A stretch of DNA of 64,000 nucleotides from Paralvinella palmiformis (taxonomy: Eukaryota > Annelida > Polychaeta > Terebellida > Alvinellidae). Under the pieces are notes generated by a model, which was not told the DNA's origin, ran no database searches, and was given only the letters and a program-made list of their open reading frames with translations. Location of the stretch: contig JAODUP010000479.1 in the NCBI GenBank assembly GCA_025642065.1, positions 186,001 to 250,000 of the forward strand. The letters run 5' to 3'. Of this stretch, positions 1-12,828 are shown one piece after another. Every line of letters begins with the position of its first letter. Position 1 is the stretch's first letter. The position numbers and the translations under genes are program-made.

Positions 1-1365
1 TATATATGTGTTTTTTAGCAACTACAATTCTGTGATCCCAGGATTTATGCCATTTAATAGGCTTCTTTGAAGGCTAAACAAAGTATTCTCATCCTCATAA
101 TTCACTGTGACTAGTCAGCATCGGTACGCCATCTTCTGGTAAGGAAGACATTGACATAAGAACTATGTTAAACTTATTGGAGTCCTGAAGATCATTGAAT
201 GGGAGTGAATGTTTCGAAAAACGGGAAGAGGAGTTTAATTATTTTATATATTCTAAGGATATATTCGGGTGATAATTGCAAGGTTAAAGTTTTCGTTAGT
301 CTTATTGTAAACATTGTTGGTATTATTTCAGAATTTTTGGGCCAGATCCTTATCTAATGTATTAATGTTACAGATGAATATTTATCATGATAGAAATATC
401 AAATATGTGGAGACAGCTCTGTAGAATGTAAGACACGGCGAGATCGATGTCACTTTTAGTTTATAGTGGGATATAAACAAATAATTGAAAAAACTAATTT
501 TCACCTACTTTCTCAAGTGTTATCTTTTCGCCTTCTCCCATAATCCAAATCATTACCTATGTATTTATGCCTGTAATATCTCTATATGTTTCATCTTCTG
601 TAATTTGTCCAACCAACGATCTCTCTGTTAGGTAGTAAGGAAACATATAACCGTAGAAATATACCATTAAGACATACCATAAGTCACATGAGAAGCAAGG
701 TTTTGAGTGTTATTCAATGATTATTTTCTTGCATATGATCGTATGAGATATTCATTATACTTTTAATTCTGTTGAAGTTAGGAATTATTTGGACGTCAAA
801 TGGAATTTGGAAATGTATGATTCTGTCTGATATCATTTGTTTCAAATTATATTACTTTGTAATAATTAATTATCTCACGAATACAATAAAAGAGAACTGT
901 TTCGAGTATCGAAAATATGAATGGACGTTAAAAACTATCAGTAACATGAATTATTTGTAATCAATTTGAATTTTTCTGAATTATTGTTCTTCTAATGGTA
1001 AGTATCCACAATTAGCATATGATCAGACAATTTAAGATTGAACTAAACGATAAGAAAGTGTGATTATATCAGTTAAGGTTTAGGTTCAAATATACGAATT
1101 TATATAACTAGGATGCGCTATAAATGATAATTGAGATGTATAATTTTGGTTCCAATAACCCTTGATGGTTTCATCGATTATTTTATGAACAGCTACTGTT
1201 ATATAATAATTTAGTCTACTTACCATAAGAAGTAATTTCTATTCAATTTATTAATATATAATTTGTTACAAATCTGATTGGCTGTTTATCGCTTTAATAA
1301 CACATTTCGTATTTTAGCTAAATAGCAAACTCTTTTGATATGTTTTGTTGGTTAAATAATAAGTT

Positions 1366-1366
<1 letters not shown>
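1..1366. other. AT-rich sequence, no recognised feature
   Basis: The only long frame here (772-960) has no family similarity. Nothing else was identified. Confidence 0.6.
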
Positions 1367-1420
<54 letters not shown>

Positions 1421-1787
1421 GTTCTTGTTTGTAAAATATGCAGACCACATAATACTGGCTTGAAAAGTAAATTTAGTAAATATTTGTTTTTATATTATTT
1501 GGTTGCGTCTCTTCCCATATCTGTTATTGATATTGCAATCTTATTGTAACACAACAAGATTGAATGCAATTTTTCTTATTTTAGTCATTATACATTTTTC
1601 CTGATCTCATTAAATGTTTCTGTGTGTTTTGGAGCGTCTGGATGTGTGTTTTTTGGTATTTGTCCCCTATAACTAAGCGATCAAATCTAAACGTAGATGC
1701 CAGTGAGAATACTGCGATACCAGCTCCCTTTTGATGGCACCAAAAGTCATATAGCAGTGTACGGAAAGAAAACTTACTGATCATTAT

Positions 1788-1893
1788 AGCACAGGCTGTG
1801 GAATAAGTTGCCAAGTCATATTACACTTGCAGCAAGTAAAGAACTATTTTTATTAAGTTCTAAAACCCACCTATTTAAATTAGCCTATTTATA
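1788..1893 (+). mobile_element. LINE 3'-terminal coding relic
   Basis: Read in one frame, this encodes LWNKLPSHITLAASKELF and then HLFKLAYL followed by TAA, the usual C-terminal end of CR1/L2-type LINE proteins (the intact-looking LINE at 9756 has LWNKLPANI). It is 5'-truncated, and the rest of that element was not found upstream. A diverged copy of the same fragment occurs at about 11820, so it was present before the block duplicated. Confidence 0.6.
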
Positions 1894-2362
1894 ATATGTA
1901 AACCTGTCTTTATTTAATTAAATTTGTTTGGCTATATGAGATTAGAAGATAACTCATGATTTATCATGATAAACTAAACATGTTATATAAATTCTGATAT
2001 ATGTTAATAACCGAGGATGCGATGCATATAAGGTGACGTGCTAGTTGTGGTTATTTATAGCGGTTATCCTTAGAAATTGCTTTGAGCAGTTTTGGTTTAA
2101 TTTCTTTTTGAATAAAATATAACACCTGTTTTGACGTCTCTTTATAAAAAAAGAAACACTGACGAAGGTCATATTTATTCTATCTAATGCAATAATTATT
2201 TGCGGTCTGTGGGAGTAGCAACAAACATTATTTCCCAGAATCCTTAACGGGGTAAATGCCAATAGCACCAACCAAGCAGGTATCTCACGTCTAAGATCTT
2301 TTCAGGTGCCATCGTTTATTTGCCTAATTTGCAAATTTGATAGAAATGCAGACAGACAGACG

Positions 2363-2515
2363 CATACTCACATACACACACGCGCGTGCGCGCGCGCAAG
2401 CAAGAACACATACACACACGGGCTCGCGCGCGCGCCCGCGCAAGCACACATCTACACAGCCACACAAACACACACACACACTCAAACACACACACACATA
2501 CACACGCAAACTGCA
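2363..2515 (+). repeat. CA/CG-rich simple repeat
   Basis: CACA with an alternating purine-pyrimidine CGCG core (cgcgcgtgcgcgcgcg at 2381; gctcgcgcgcgcgc at 2422). Such tracts can adopt Z-DNA. The paralogue at 12536-12610 has an ACAG repeat instead. Confidence 0.9.
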
Positions 2516-3025
2516 CAACAGTATTAATAAAACCTCACACACAATCAAAGTCACATTATACATGATGTCTCTCTAACAACAACACTGACAGAACTAATCT
2601 AGTCCACTTCCTTTACATTCTGATCTAAGCCTCTAAACAAAGACCATAGTAAGAGTTCGTATAGGATTTGCGCCAAAAGGCCCTTTAATAATAACAAGGC
2701 TGATAATCAATAATACCTATTGTAGCCCACGTAGTAAAGTAGATAATGGTGTTTTATTAATAGGACATCTATTATATAGAATAATGCTATTCATCTACCA
2801 ACCAATGAAAGACTTCAAACGAGTCGTGGTTCATTGTCCACAAGATTCTATATATCAGAACTGTAAACTGAATAACAAAACGTCAACAAAAAATAATATA
2901 CTGCCATATAATTGACTTGGTATGTTGAGGCACAATATCGCATGTATGAAAGTAAGCATTTCAATAATGATCCTGATTGTAATTAACTCCGTAATATACA
3001 GACTACGTCGGTTGGGAATTATATT

Positions 3026-3110
3026 TACAGTAACAATCTGCTCTTAACGCCACATGTGGGCACTTGCTGAAAGTGACGTTCACAGATAGGTGGAGTTTCC
3101 AGACAGGTGG
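3026..3110 (+). mobile_element. TACAGT-type terminal sequence (pogo-like MITE fragment)
   Basis: The start tacagtaacaatctgctctt plus aacgcc matches 14239 (tacagttaaacctgctctta plus acgcc). Related starts occur at 55145 (tacagttaaacctacataat), 42885 (tacagttacacttgaattag) and 34540 (tacagttgaatacgaattaa). These look like TIR starts of pogo/Tigger-type elements. Confidence 0.4.
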
Positions 3111-3363
3111 AACCGCAGACACTCTGACCATTCACAGATCCAAACACAATATTTAACCAACCATTTGAAGCATGAAACGAATCGATCTTCAGATCAGTAG
3201 AAAGTTTGAGGGCTTTATGGTGGATCAATAGTCCGCTGACTTTTACACGTCTTGTAGTGACTGGGTGCATTTTCACCAAATCCCTCCAATACATCAACCT
3301 TGCGATGGCGCGTTTTAAGGAAACCTTTTGCACATAGTAGGCTAAATGATCTGACGTTTTATA

Positions 3364-3366
<3 letters not shown>

Positions 3367-3421
<55 letters not shown>
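3367..3421 (+). repeat. (TA)n microsatellite
   Basis: Pure TA repeat. Other TA runs of 40-60 bp occur at 1371-1417, 10018-10064, 10160-10205, 16408-16455, 16838-16881, 20808-20857, 23341-23395, 26572-26621, 35482-35534, 37286-37342, 37440-37479, 39352-39401, 46893-46937, 47813-47868, 50838-50900, 57664-57706 and 58864-58910. Confidence 0.95.
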
Positions 3422-3424
<3 letters not shown>

Positions 3425-5386
3425 AAAACAAAAGCCTAACATAATTCAGTAGGGGATAATCTAAATGTCTAAACAATTCATTATTATCGACATAAGATAA
3501 AGTTTTGTGCGGTACACTACAGCCAATAATGGATTGACCACAGGGATTACTAAAAATAAATGCTAAAAAAGAAAAGAAAACAATAACAGCACGCAGTCGA
3601 ATTGAATAAAATAAGCATAATTCAGGGTAAATTTGGATCAATACTCATAGCAGCGTCAGAACATGACTCAACCCAATATCAACGACCGATTTAGACTTAT
3701 TCAAAGCTATGATATCAGGTTTCGTCCAATATGTGTGTTTGTGTGTGCGTGGTGGTCTTGTGTGGTGTTTGTTAGATTGTGTGTATTTGTTTGTGTATTT
3801 GTGTTTATATGGGTTTTACGATACATATAAATGATCACGCTGGATCAGAACATTAACATTTAATATCCTTTAAATCTTATGTCCCCATAAATGTACCTGT
3901 AAATAAATGTAGATGCATGAAAGAAAATATAGAAACATCTACACCTCCACTCATCAAAACATGCGTGTACATATATACAAAACCTACTCATGGCCTACTT
4001 ATCAGGTTATAGACTAGCCAATCTGCTTTTTGTATGGGACAAATTCATCACGGCCAGTGTGTGTGTATGTGTTTGTGTTTGTATGTGTGTGTTTATTTGT
4101 TGGTTTGTACATTTTCGTGTTTTGGTGTGTTTGGTTGTGTTTGTTTATGTTTGTTCGTTTGTGTTTGTTTGTGTGTGTTTGTTTATGTTGTTGTGTATAT
4201 GTATACGTGTGTGTTTGAAACTAGAGTGGCTGTATTATTAATGGTTGTTGCATACACGTTATATGATATATATTCTACATTGTTCTAGTTCAAGTAGTGG
4301 ATAAATCGTAATATGTTACAGAATCCAGGATACCTTATACAATAGTTATTCTATTTCATAAACTAATGTTGAAAACACAAAACAACATCAGAAGCAAAAT
4401 GAAGGCTTTTCTGGAGTTCTATTGATTAATAATTAATGCAGTAAATAAATATATAGAAATAATATGTAACAAATAAGACTAATAATAAATATTGTTATGT
4501 AACACGTTTAAACTCATTTATAACCGTATAGTCAATCAAGTTTAACCTTTATTATACTGATCATTTATAGGTCTGACATCGATGACAAAGCTTTTCTCGA
4601 TTTACAAATTTAAAGCTTTGCCTTTCTTATTTTAAACTTGTAATGATGTGTTTACAAAATTATCTTCATATTACAGCAGCCCAGTGAATGACGAATTTGT
4701 GGTATGTTTAAAAAACAAAGGTGCCAATTTTGTTTTTAATAACCGCCGAAGATTACCTCAAATTATCAATTTGTGCGCTAGTATTAAAGTAAGGAAACAT
4801 AACAATGTTGAGAATAATTAAAAACAATTTATCTGTAGGAGTAAACCAGCACATTACCTGTTGTTGCTGGTTATCTTTGGAATCTATATACTTTTACATC
4901 ATTGATATTCATAAAGACTCTTACTTCATCCAATGCAGTAACACAAGCTAACATGGTCGTGCCAGCTTTAAGATGATTAACATGTTATAACTACTTGATA
5001 AGTGTAATATGCACTATGCTTGCGTCACATTCATCTCTAAGGACATTTATGTTATCCACCTTATTGTGTGTCGACTTTTATTTGCTTTCACATTTCTCGA
5101 GGATGTTATTGCATCTAAAAGAATTCCGATGTAGCGATATTTTGTCCTAAATGACCCCTTTACAATGAGGAAGATTTTCCTTATTCTATGACATAGCATT
5201 GCCATCTAGCCTTTTCCTAACCTATTAATATTACTGCTATAGCAACATCGTTTGCTGTTTACTGTAATGTTATTGGTAATGGAAGTTATTTATCTTTCAT
5301 CAGAAAGTGACATTTTGTTGGCGTTTCTTTAGTCTATAATGAATTATCAGATATCAATATATTGACAGAAGCAACAATGTTATTGG

Positions 5387-5578
5387 TGATGGTGATGACT
5401 GATGTTTTACGGCCACTTTTGTGCACAAGGTAGGCTAGATGGGCCGATCGACCTCCAAAGGTAATGAGGCGAAGTCAAAGACGAAGCAACCTTCAGATAT
5501 GCCCACGCCGAGATGTGAACACGAGTGGTAGTGATTTGTAGTCCAACACCCTACCGCTAGACCACGGAGATGCCCCTA
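5387..5578 (-). mobile_element. tRNA-derived SINE, family A, with target-site duplication
   Basis: On the minus strand it reads tggtctagcggt (A box), then a B-box-like ttcacatctcgg region, then a body with gtttcgtctttgact, ggtcgatcggccc and gtggccgtaaaacatcagtc. It is flanked by a 14-bp direct repeat, aacaatgttattgg, at 5373-5386 and 5579-5592. The paralogous block has a single copy of this site at 18399-18412, so both ends are well defined. Confidence 0.85.
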
Positions 5579-6114
5579 AACAATGTTATTGGAGATGGAT
5601 ATGTACCATCAAAGTGTACATTCTACAGTTTGTGCATCTGCATCTTGTTATGATATTAAAAGTTTTATTAAATTTTTCACAAAACTTGTCTAGTAAACCC
5701 GAACTAAAGACGAATTCAATATTTGTGTTAGATTATAAAATGATTGGATTAGTTCGAATGAATAAGAACTATTCCATTTACATACATGCATAATAATATG
5801 CAGTTGTCGTAAACTGTTATGGAAGTCTTAATGTAAAGACTAGAATGAATGTTGGTAGAGTTCTGACATCGAATATTTGCATGTGATCAGATTAGCTCAG
5901 CTACCTCATGGATTCAAATAATCTCATTAGATGACTCGATTAAATAAATATAATGTCTTGTGCTGAGTATTACAGATGTTTTCGATCCATGACTTCATCG
6001 CAACTAGATGCAGTATGGATATTAACACATTCACAATCATCTGAAAAATCAGATTCACATTCTTTTCATCTTAAGATAGTCGCATATCATAAACTAGTGA
6101 CGTTGACGTTTGTA

Positions 6115-6290
6115 GGGCCCTTCCATGGCTTAGCTGGTAGCGTAGTTGGCCATATATCTATAGCGGCTGAGTTCAAATACCAACCGGGATATTTCATTGT
6201 CCACATCGTCTCATAGTCTTTGGACGTCGCTCAGCCCTTTGATCCCACCATGTGTTCGAAAGTGGTTGTAAAACAATAACATTAACATTT
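6115..6290 (+). mobile_element. tRNA-derived SINE, family B
   Basis: The head gggcccttccatggcttagc, followed by tggtagcgtagttggcc and ttcaaataccaaccggg, matches the family B head seen at 41435 and 49925. The tail (gacgtcgctcagccc ... gtggttgtaaaacaataac) is a diverged form of the shared body. Confidence 0.75.
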
Positions 6291-6839
6291 TACTTTCACT
6301 TTCAAGTTTGCAGCATGCCTAGTCACTGCCATAATAAGTACTTAAAACTCTAAACCTGCTAACATGGTTATCGAATTGATGGAATCTGATTAAGCAAGAG
6401 CTATTTGAAGCTAGTGCATTAACCATGCTTCCAACTACCGTCAAATGATATTCTGTTGTCTTGTAAAATAGAATAAAGTCCAATTTCTTCTCCTATAAAA
6501 TATTCCAATATGGTGGATACAATGACATTCTAGGAATGTGTACTAGATTACTTAAAGGTCCTAGATTCGTGGCTTTGGTATTTGAAGAACACACTTCTAT
6601 ACTTATGGCACAACAGTAGTAGGTAATGTCTGTCAGCTTGACACCACGCACCCGCACATACACGCATCCACATACTCATAAACTGGACTAAGGAACAATA
6701 TTACAGACACCAACTAGCAACTTTAGCTAGGTAATATCTTATATCATAAAGAGTAAGTATCGACATCTTCATGAAAGAAATATTTGGCGTAAACAGGAAA
6801 TATGTCTGATAATAATAAGATTGTAGATTCATACTCACA

Positions 6840-7090
6840 AAGAAGAAACATGGAAGCGAACGAGTAAAGAACGAAAGACAAAGACCGAATGGTGTAAAAC
6901 GAGGAACCCCGAAAGAGAAAAAAGGCGGAAAGAATGAAATGCGGAAAGACAGAAAGACGGAAAGATAGAAATACCAAAAAACGCGAAGACTGAAAGACCT
7001 AAAAACGAAAGAGAGAAATACCGAAATACCTAAAAACCAAAAGGCAAAAAGTCTGCAAGGGACAGATATACATAGAGAGCGAGGGGAGAC
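6840..7090 (+). repeat. Decayed purine-rich GAAAGACG-like array (unit 1)
   Basis: Recurrent cggaaagac, gaaagacgg and gaaagaccta motifs have a rough 8-9 bp period on a purine-rich strand. A longer relative occupies 19945-20310 in block unit 3, after the tetranucleotide array. Confidence 0.65.
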
Positions 7091-7485
7091 ATATAACGTA
7101 AATTAAATAAGAACTATGCTGCTTTACAACCAATTTGTATACATTTGCAGACTAAATGGAGAGACATATAAAGGTATGAGGCTATATGACGGATCAATCA
7201 TCTTATAGACACAGTCAAGAAGATATGTGAGCTCAAATACTAGATTTCTGTTGAGTGGAAAATAATTACCAGACCCAAAATTAGCCAGCAACAGTCATCT
7301 CATTCAAAGGTCTACTGAACATTACTAATCAGTCTATGATAATGTTCCTGACAACCAGAAAGCTATAGAGTTATGTTCACAGAAGCAATGACTTTATCAG
7401 CCAATATTAACAAGCCTTTGACCTTTAATGTCAGTCTAGACCAGTAGACATATGTTTTGATGATTATAATGAGGTATGCTTTATA

Positions 7486-9915
7486 CTCTGTTCATGTAGG
7501 TATTATCTATTGTCTACCGATTACACCCCACTAAGAAAAAGGCCTGAAAGCAGCAGATTTCTTCAAGGAACTTTCGGGATTTGTTGACTCTCTTGTTACC
7601 AACAGTGGTCATCTATTTATCTTAGGTGATTTCAATATACATTGGGATTGCCAGAGGAATGCAGATACCAAGCAACTGGCTGACAGTCTTAGATCTGCCA
7701 ATCTCAGGCAACATGTCCAAGAAAGAACACACAGACATAGTCACATCTTAGATCTTGTCATCTGCCGTGATGAAGACAATTTGATTAAGGGTGTGTCTGT
7801 GTCTTCCATGCTGTCTGATCATTTTCTTGTTAACATTAATGTATCTTTACAGAAACAATCTGTTTCAGCTAAAGTTATTTCATGTAGAAGACATAAGTCA
7901 ATTGACAAGGATCTGCGAGTCTCTTCTCTGGTATTGGATCCACCGGATGATGTGGATCATCTGGTGGATCTCTATGATAGTACATGGAGAGATAATTATA
8001 GATGAACATGCACCTTTAAGGACAAAGGAAATGCCAAGCAGACCAATGCTTCCATGGTATAATAAGAACATACAGGCTGGAAAGAGACACAGAAGGTATT
8101 GTGAGCGGCTGTGGATCAGGACTAGTTTCTGTGTTCATTTTAAAATGTTCAAGGTCAGTAAAATTCTTGTTAAAATACCCTTGCTTCTGCTAAATCTGAA
8201 TATTATAATAAAAATATCAAAGCATCCAAGGGATATCAAAGGACTGTTTTGAGTGTTGTGAATAAAGTATTACATAAAAGTCAAACTGTCCTCCCAAATA
8301 ATATCAACTCAGATAAAGATATGGCCCATTGTTCTTCTGTCAAAAAATATTAAATATACTTAGTGGGTTCCAGTCCAGCACCTTATCACAGGGTAAGCCA
8401 TTGGTAGAAGAGTCCTGCATATCCATGATGTATACATTTGAGCCTTTTACAGAGACTGATATCAGATAGTTGCTGAAAAAGTCATCTAATGTTTTCTGTA
8501 CAGTTGACCCTATGCCTACATGGCTTGTGAAAGATTGTCTGGATGTTCTGATAAACCCAATTACAAATATAGTTAATAAATCATTTTCTCTGGGTGTTTT
8601 CCCAAGATCCACGAAAGCTGCCCTTGTAAAACCATTAATAAAACAACACACTATGGACTGTAATATTCTAAACAATTACATACCTGTTTCAAATCTTACA
8701 TGTTTATCTAAAGTTATAGAAAAGGCAGTTGCTTTCCATCTAAAGAAATATTTAATCAATAATAACCTTAATGAATCACTACAGTCTGTCTATAAAAGTA
8801 GTCACAGCACTGAAACAGCCTTGGTTCAAGTGAAAAATGTATATTATGATGTCAATTGATCAAGGTAAGCGAGTAATACTTGTTCTTCTGGACCTGTCTG
8901 CTGCATTTGATACAGTTGACCATAATGTACTTTTCTCTAGGTTAAAAAGACATGTTTGGTCTGTCAGGTAAAGTACTTGAATGGTTTAGATCCTATCTGG
9001 AACAACACTCCCAGAAATTGTCTGTTCATGGTATCTTATCTGACATTCAGTTTTTGTTATCTTGTGTACCACAGAGTTCAGTTCTCGGTCCTCTGGTTTT
9101 CATAATGTATACCCGTCCTCTTGGGAGTTAAATTTCTCCTCTTCCTTGAAGAATTTAGAACATTGTATTGCCGATATTATATTTGGCATCACCACATTGT
9201 GGTAAATCCCTAAAGACACCAGCATTACAGATGGGTGTATCTTCAATTACCACTATTGTTATTTTTGACCAATGTATTAACATGCATGAACATGTCACAT
9301 CAGTATGCCGAGATGCCTACTACCATCTTAAGAACATCCACTGTTTAAAAGCATTCTTGACACAAGACTCACTTGTAACTGTAGTCCATGCCTTTGTTAC
9401 ATCTCGTATAGACTATTGTAACTCCCTGTTATATGGCATATCTGACTATAAAATTAATCGCCTTCAGCGAATTCAGAATAGTGCAGCTCGCATTGCAACA
9501 AATGCTAGAAAATATGATCATATCACCCCAATTCTTCAAAAACTACATTGGCTACCTGTTAGACAGCGTATCCATTTCAAGATTCTGTTAATGACTTATA
9601 AATCTATTAATGATATGGCACCAGAATACCTGTGTGAACTGGTTTCCATTAGAAAGTTATCCCGAAAACTCAGGTCATCCAGATACTATTGTAGGTGCCA
9701 GTGACTAGGCTCAAGTCATAATGTGATTGTGCGTTTAGTGTTGCAGCCCTCACTTTGTGGAATAAGTTGCCGGCAAATATTATAAATGCAACGTCTCTTG
9801 GACATTATTTGGGGTATTATTATATTACATATTATTTGTACAGCGCCTTTGAAAGCCTCCAGCTAGTAAGGGTGCTTTATTAAATATACATTAATATTAT
9901 TATTATTATTATAAT
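7486..9915 (+). mobile_element. Degenerate CR1/L2-type non-LTR retrotransposon (LINE)
   Basis: Fragments in order resemble one LINE polyprotein. An endonuclease part carries LGDFNIHWD (about 7622) and SDHFLVN (about 7815). The reverse transcriptase part has GVFPRSTKAALVKPL (about 8600), LDLSAAFDTVDH (about 8890) and a PQSSVLGPL variant of the PQGSVLGP box (about 9070). A thumb region has SRIDYCNSLLYG and KLHWLPVRQRI (9400-9570). The catalytic YADD box is not found; a deletion lies near 9120-9165. Frameshifts and stops split the frame into at least four pieces, so the copy is inactive. The 3' end has a conserved tail (acagcgccttt near 9840) and an ATT repeat (9890-9914), typical of CR1/L2 elements. 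The 5' end is truncated around 7486, where similarity with the paralogous block at 21345 stops. Confidence 0.85.
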
Positions 9916-10016
9916 ACCTGGTTAACAACATATTTGACTCTCACGTACACGCACATACACCTATGGATGCACACATACAAGTAAACGCACTGAATATATA
10001 TCTATCTATCTATCTA

Positions 10017-10066
<50 letters not shown>

Positions 10067-10154
10067 CTAGAGCTGTAATGATATAAGACCAGCAATGTAG
10101 CCACAAGTGTTTCAAATATTAGACAGTTTGAATTTCAGAGTCTCTTTGACAGTT

Positions 10155-10212
<58 letters not shown>

Positions 10213-10229
10213 TAATACATATAATTTAC

Positions 10230-10650
10230 AACAACAAATATTGACACACACACTTTTTCATCAGATAGGAATGATTATCATTATATTACAACCCACTGAT
10301 TGATACATAAACTATAATCAATGTAAAGTTAGGTAGATAACTATATAACATGTCTTTTTTAAACTCGGTCAGTAAGAAACCAAATAGTTACCTGGATTAT
10401 GTTGTGAACTGAAGTCATGTGACCACATCATGTGATATGTCAGTCATTGTTTACAACAATAGTAGAAAACAAATATGATCTTATCATATTTAGTAAGTTT
10501 TATATCAGAATTGGAATATATTATTACATTGTTGATGTGTAATATAATTTCTCAGCCATAGATGTGTATTGTTCTTCACTTACTAAGTTACCAGAGCTAC
10601 AATTCTGATACACAGATAGTCATATTTAAATATGTTCTTCACGGTAATGC
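10230..10650. repeat. Local duplicate of 11140-11650
   Basis: Shared strings include tgatatgtcagtcattgttt and aacaaatatgatcttatcat (10451 onward and 11440 onward). The copy at 11140 has an extra stretch around 11340-11400 absent here. This is the right end of block unit 1, displaced by the LINE insertion. Confidence 0.7.
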
Positions 10651-10744
10651 CTGTGCTAATCAGATCCCCCCCCCAGATTATAGACTTTGTTTGATGTTCA
10701 ATACATATGTATGCAGGATGATGGTGATGACGATGATGATGATA

Positions 10745-10803
<59 letters not shown>
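10745..10803 (+). repeat. (TTA)n microsatellite
   Basis: About 20 perfect ATT/TTA repeats. Confidence 0.95.
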
Positions 10804-11819
10804 CATGATTAATTGTCACTTATATCTGATTAATTATGTAACATATTGTTGAACCAAGTTAAACCGAGGAGACAATAACACAACATTATTTATAATCGGC
10901 CCAGACGAGGATAATACAAAAGAGTAACATCATCTCAAATAAACAAATAAGATTTTAATGAACGAAGTATTCACGAAAAAAAACTAAACAGGAAATATAC
11001 ACCTGTGTCTGTATGTGTGTGTGTGTGTGTGTGTGTGTTTGTACATACATACATACATACATACATACATAAATACATACATACATACATACATACATAC
11101 GCAGACATACCTGCCAGTGTTCCATAATAATAATAATACACATACTTTACAACAAATTAACTGATACACACAACAAACATCCATCAGATAGGAATGGATA
11201 TCAATATATTAAAACCTTCTTGTTGAGGTACAAACTATTATCAAGGTATTTATAGTTAAATAGCTATATAACATTTATTTCTATGAAGTCGGCCATTAAT
11301 TAACAAAATTATTACCTGGATTATAGAAATATCCGACTAGTCATATACATTACTCGGTAAATATAGATAATTAAATATCTGATTAGACGAGTGAGGATAT
11401 CAAGTTCTAATCTGGAGTCATTTGACCACATCAGTTGATATGTCAGTCATTGTTTACAGCAATAGTAGAAAACAAATATGATCTTATCATATTTAGTAAG
11501 TTTTATATCAGAATTCGAATATATTGATAACATTTTTTATCTTTAATATAATTGATGTGTACAAATATGTGTATGGCTCTTCAGTTACTAAGTTACAGAA
11601 GCCAAAACGTTGATACACATATCTCGTTCAAGGTAATCAGATATTATGAGATAACCCCCCACCAAGTTGTCTCGAAATTATATTTAAGAGGATAGACGTA
11701 TACTACACAAACACACACACACACACACACACACTGACGCGACATTTCTCAGGACAGTGAGGTAGTAAAAGGCCACACATCAATGTAGGGAAAGAACACT
11801 TTCCAAACAATAGCTTATA

Positions 11820-11905
11820 GGCTGTGGTATAAGTTGTCAAGTCATTTTAAAGTTATGAATTTTTTAAGTTTAAAAACCGACCTATTTAAATTAGCCTATT
11901 TATAA
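11820..11905 (+). mobile_element. LINE 3'-terminal coding relic (paralogue of that at 1788)
   Basis: The frame LWYKLSSHF to LFKLAYL plus TAA matches the relic at 1788-1893 with substitutions. The flanking non-coding sequence also matches (aaattagcctatttataat, then cagcatgataaactaaacatg-like sequence), showing that it duplicated together with its surroundings and did not insert twice. Confidence 0.55.
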
Positions 11906-12781
11906 TATATTAACCAGTTTATTTATGTATTAAATGTTTTTGTCCTATATGAGCCTATAGCACGACTCATGAATTAGCATGATAAACTAAACATGCTATA
12001 TTAACCCCGATATATGTTGATAACCAAGGATGTGATTCAGATAATGTGTAGTTATTATTGATATTCTAGGAATAACATAACACGGTGTTAAGATGACAAC
12101 TGACTGACAATTGGTGACCTGGTCTTGGTAATAGTAATATTGATCGATGTGTCTCCAGAAACGACAATACAATACACAATACGTGTACAGTGATTGTACT
12201 TGGGCTACACTACTAGTCATCAGTGTACAAACTAGCAATATCTTTAGTTGTACACCAAAATGGAGTTCATTAGAAATGGCTTAGGGTAGTTGTATTTCTT
12301 TTTGTATAAAGTATAACGCTTGTTTGAACGTCTTAACTACTTTTATAAACATAATAATAAAGGTCATATTGTTTTCTTTCAAATGCTATAAATAGTGATG
12401 GTCTGTGGGAGAAGCAATATAGCAAGATTTCTCAGAATCCGTAACGGTGTAAATACCCAAGTATACATGTAAACAGGTACGTCACGACTAGGATCATTTC
12501 AGGTGCCATCGACTCCTCGTCTAATTTGCTAATCTGACAGACAGACAGACAGACAGACATACAGACAGACAGACAATCTCATACACAGGCACACATACAC
12601 ACACAATCAAACTGCACAACAGTAATAACAAAAACATCACCAACAACCAAAGTCACATTATACATGAAGTACGTATAACAAACAACAAGACGGAGAGGTA
12701 AGTGTGTGTGTATTTGTACACACACACACACACACATACACACACATACACAGCATATAATTATTTTGTTTAGATTTGTGG

Positions 12782-12828
<47 letters not shown>

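Larger units (their letters stand above)
1790..7485. repeat. Tandem block, unit 1 (left part)
   Basis: This non-coding stretch matches later sequence in the same order: 2505-3060 with 16480-17060, 4225-5640 with 17283-18480, 6410-6860 with 18985-19600, and 7190-7485 with 21055-21350. In addition, 1790-2680 matches 11815-12690. Matches are long but diverged, with different microsatellite lengths. No host ORF is preserved among copies, so the unit seems non-coding. Confidence 0.75.

Noticed and set aside
2306..2576. Overlapping long frames on both strands rich in His-Thr or Cys-Val
   Set aside because: They are translations of CA/GT repeats. A frame is open on both strands and in several registers, which is expected of dinucleotide repeats.
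7791..8252. 153-codon frame as a host gene
   Set aside because: It is the linker region of the degenerate LINE in a shifted frame, with neighbours encoding endonuclease and reverse transcriptase motifs.
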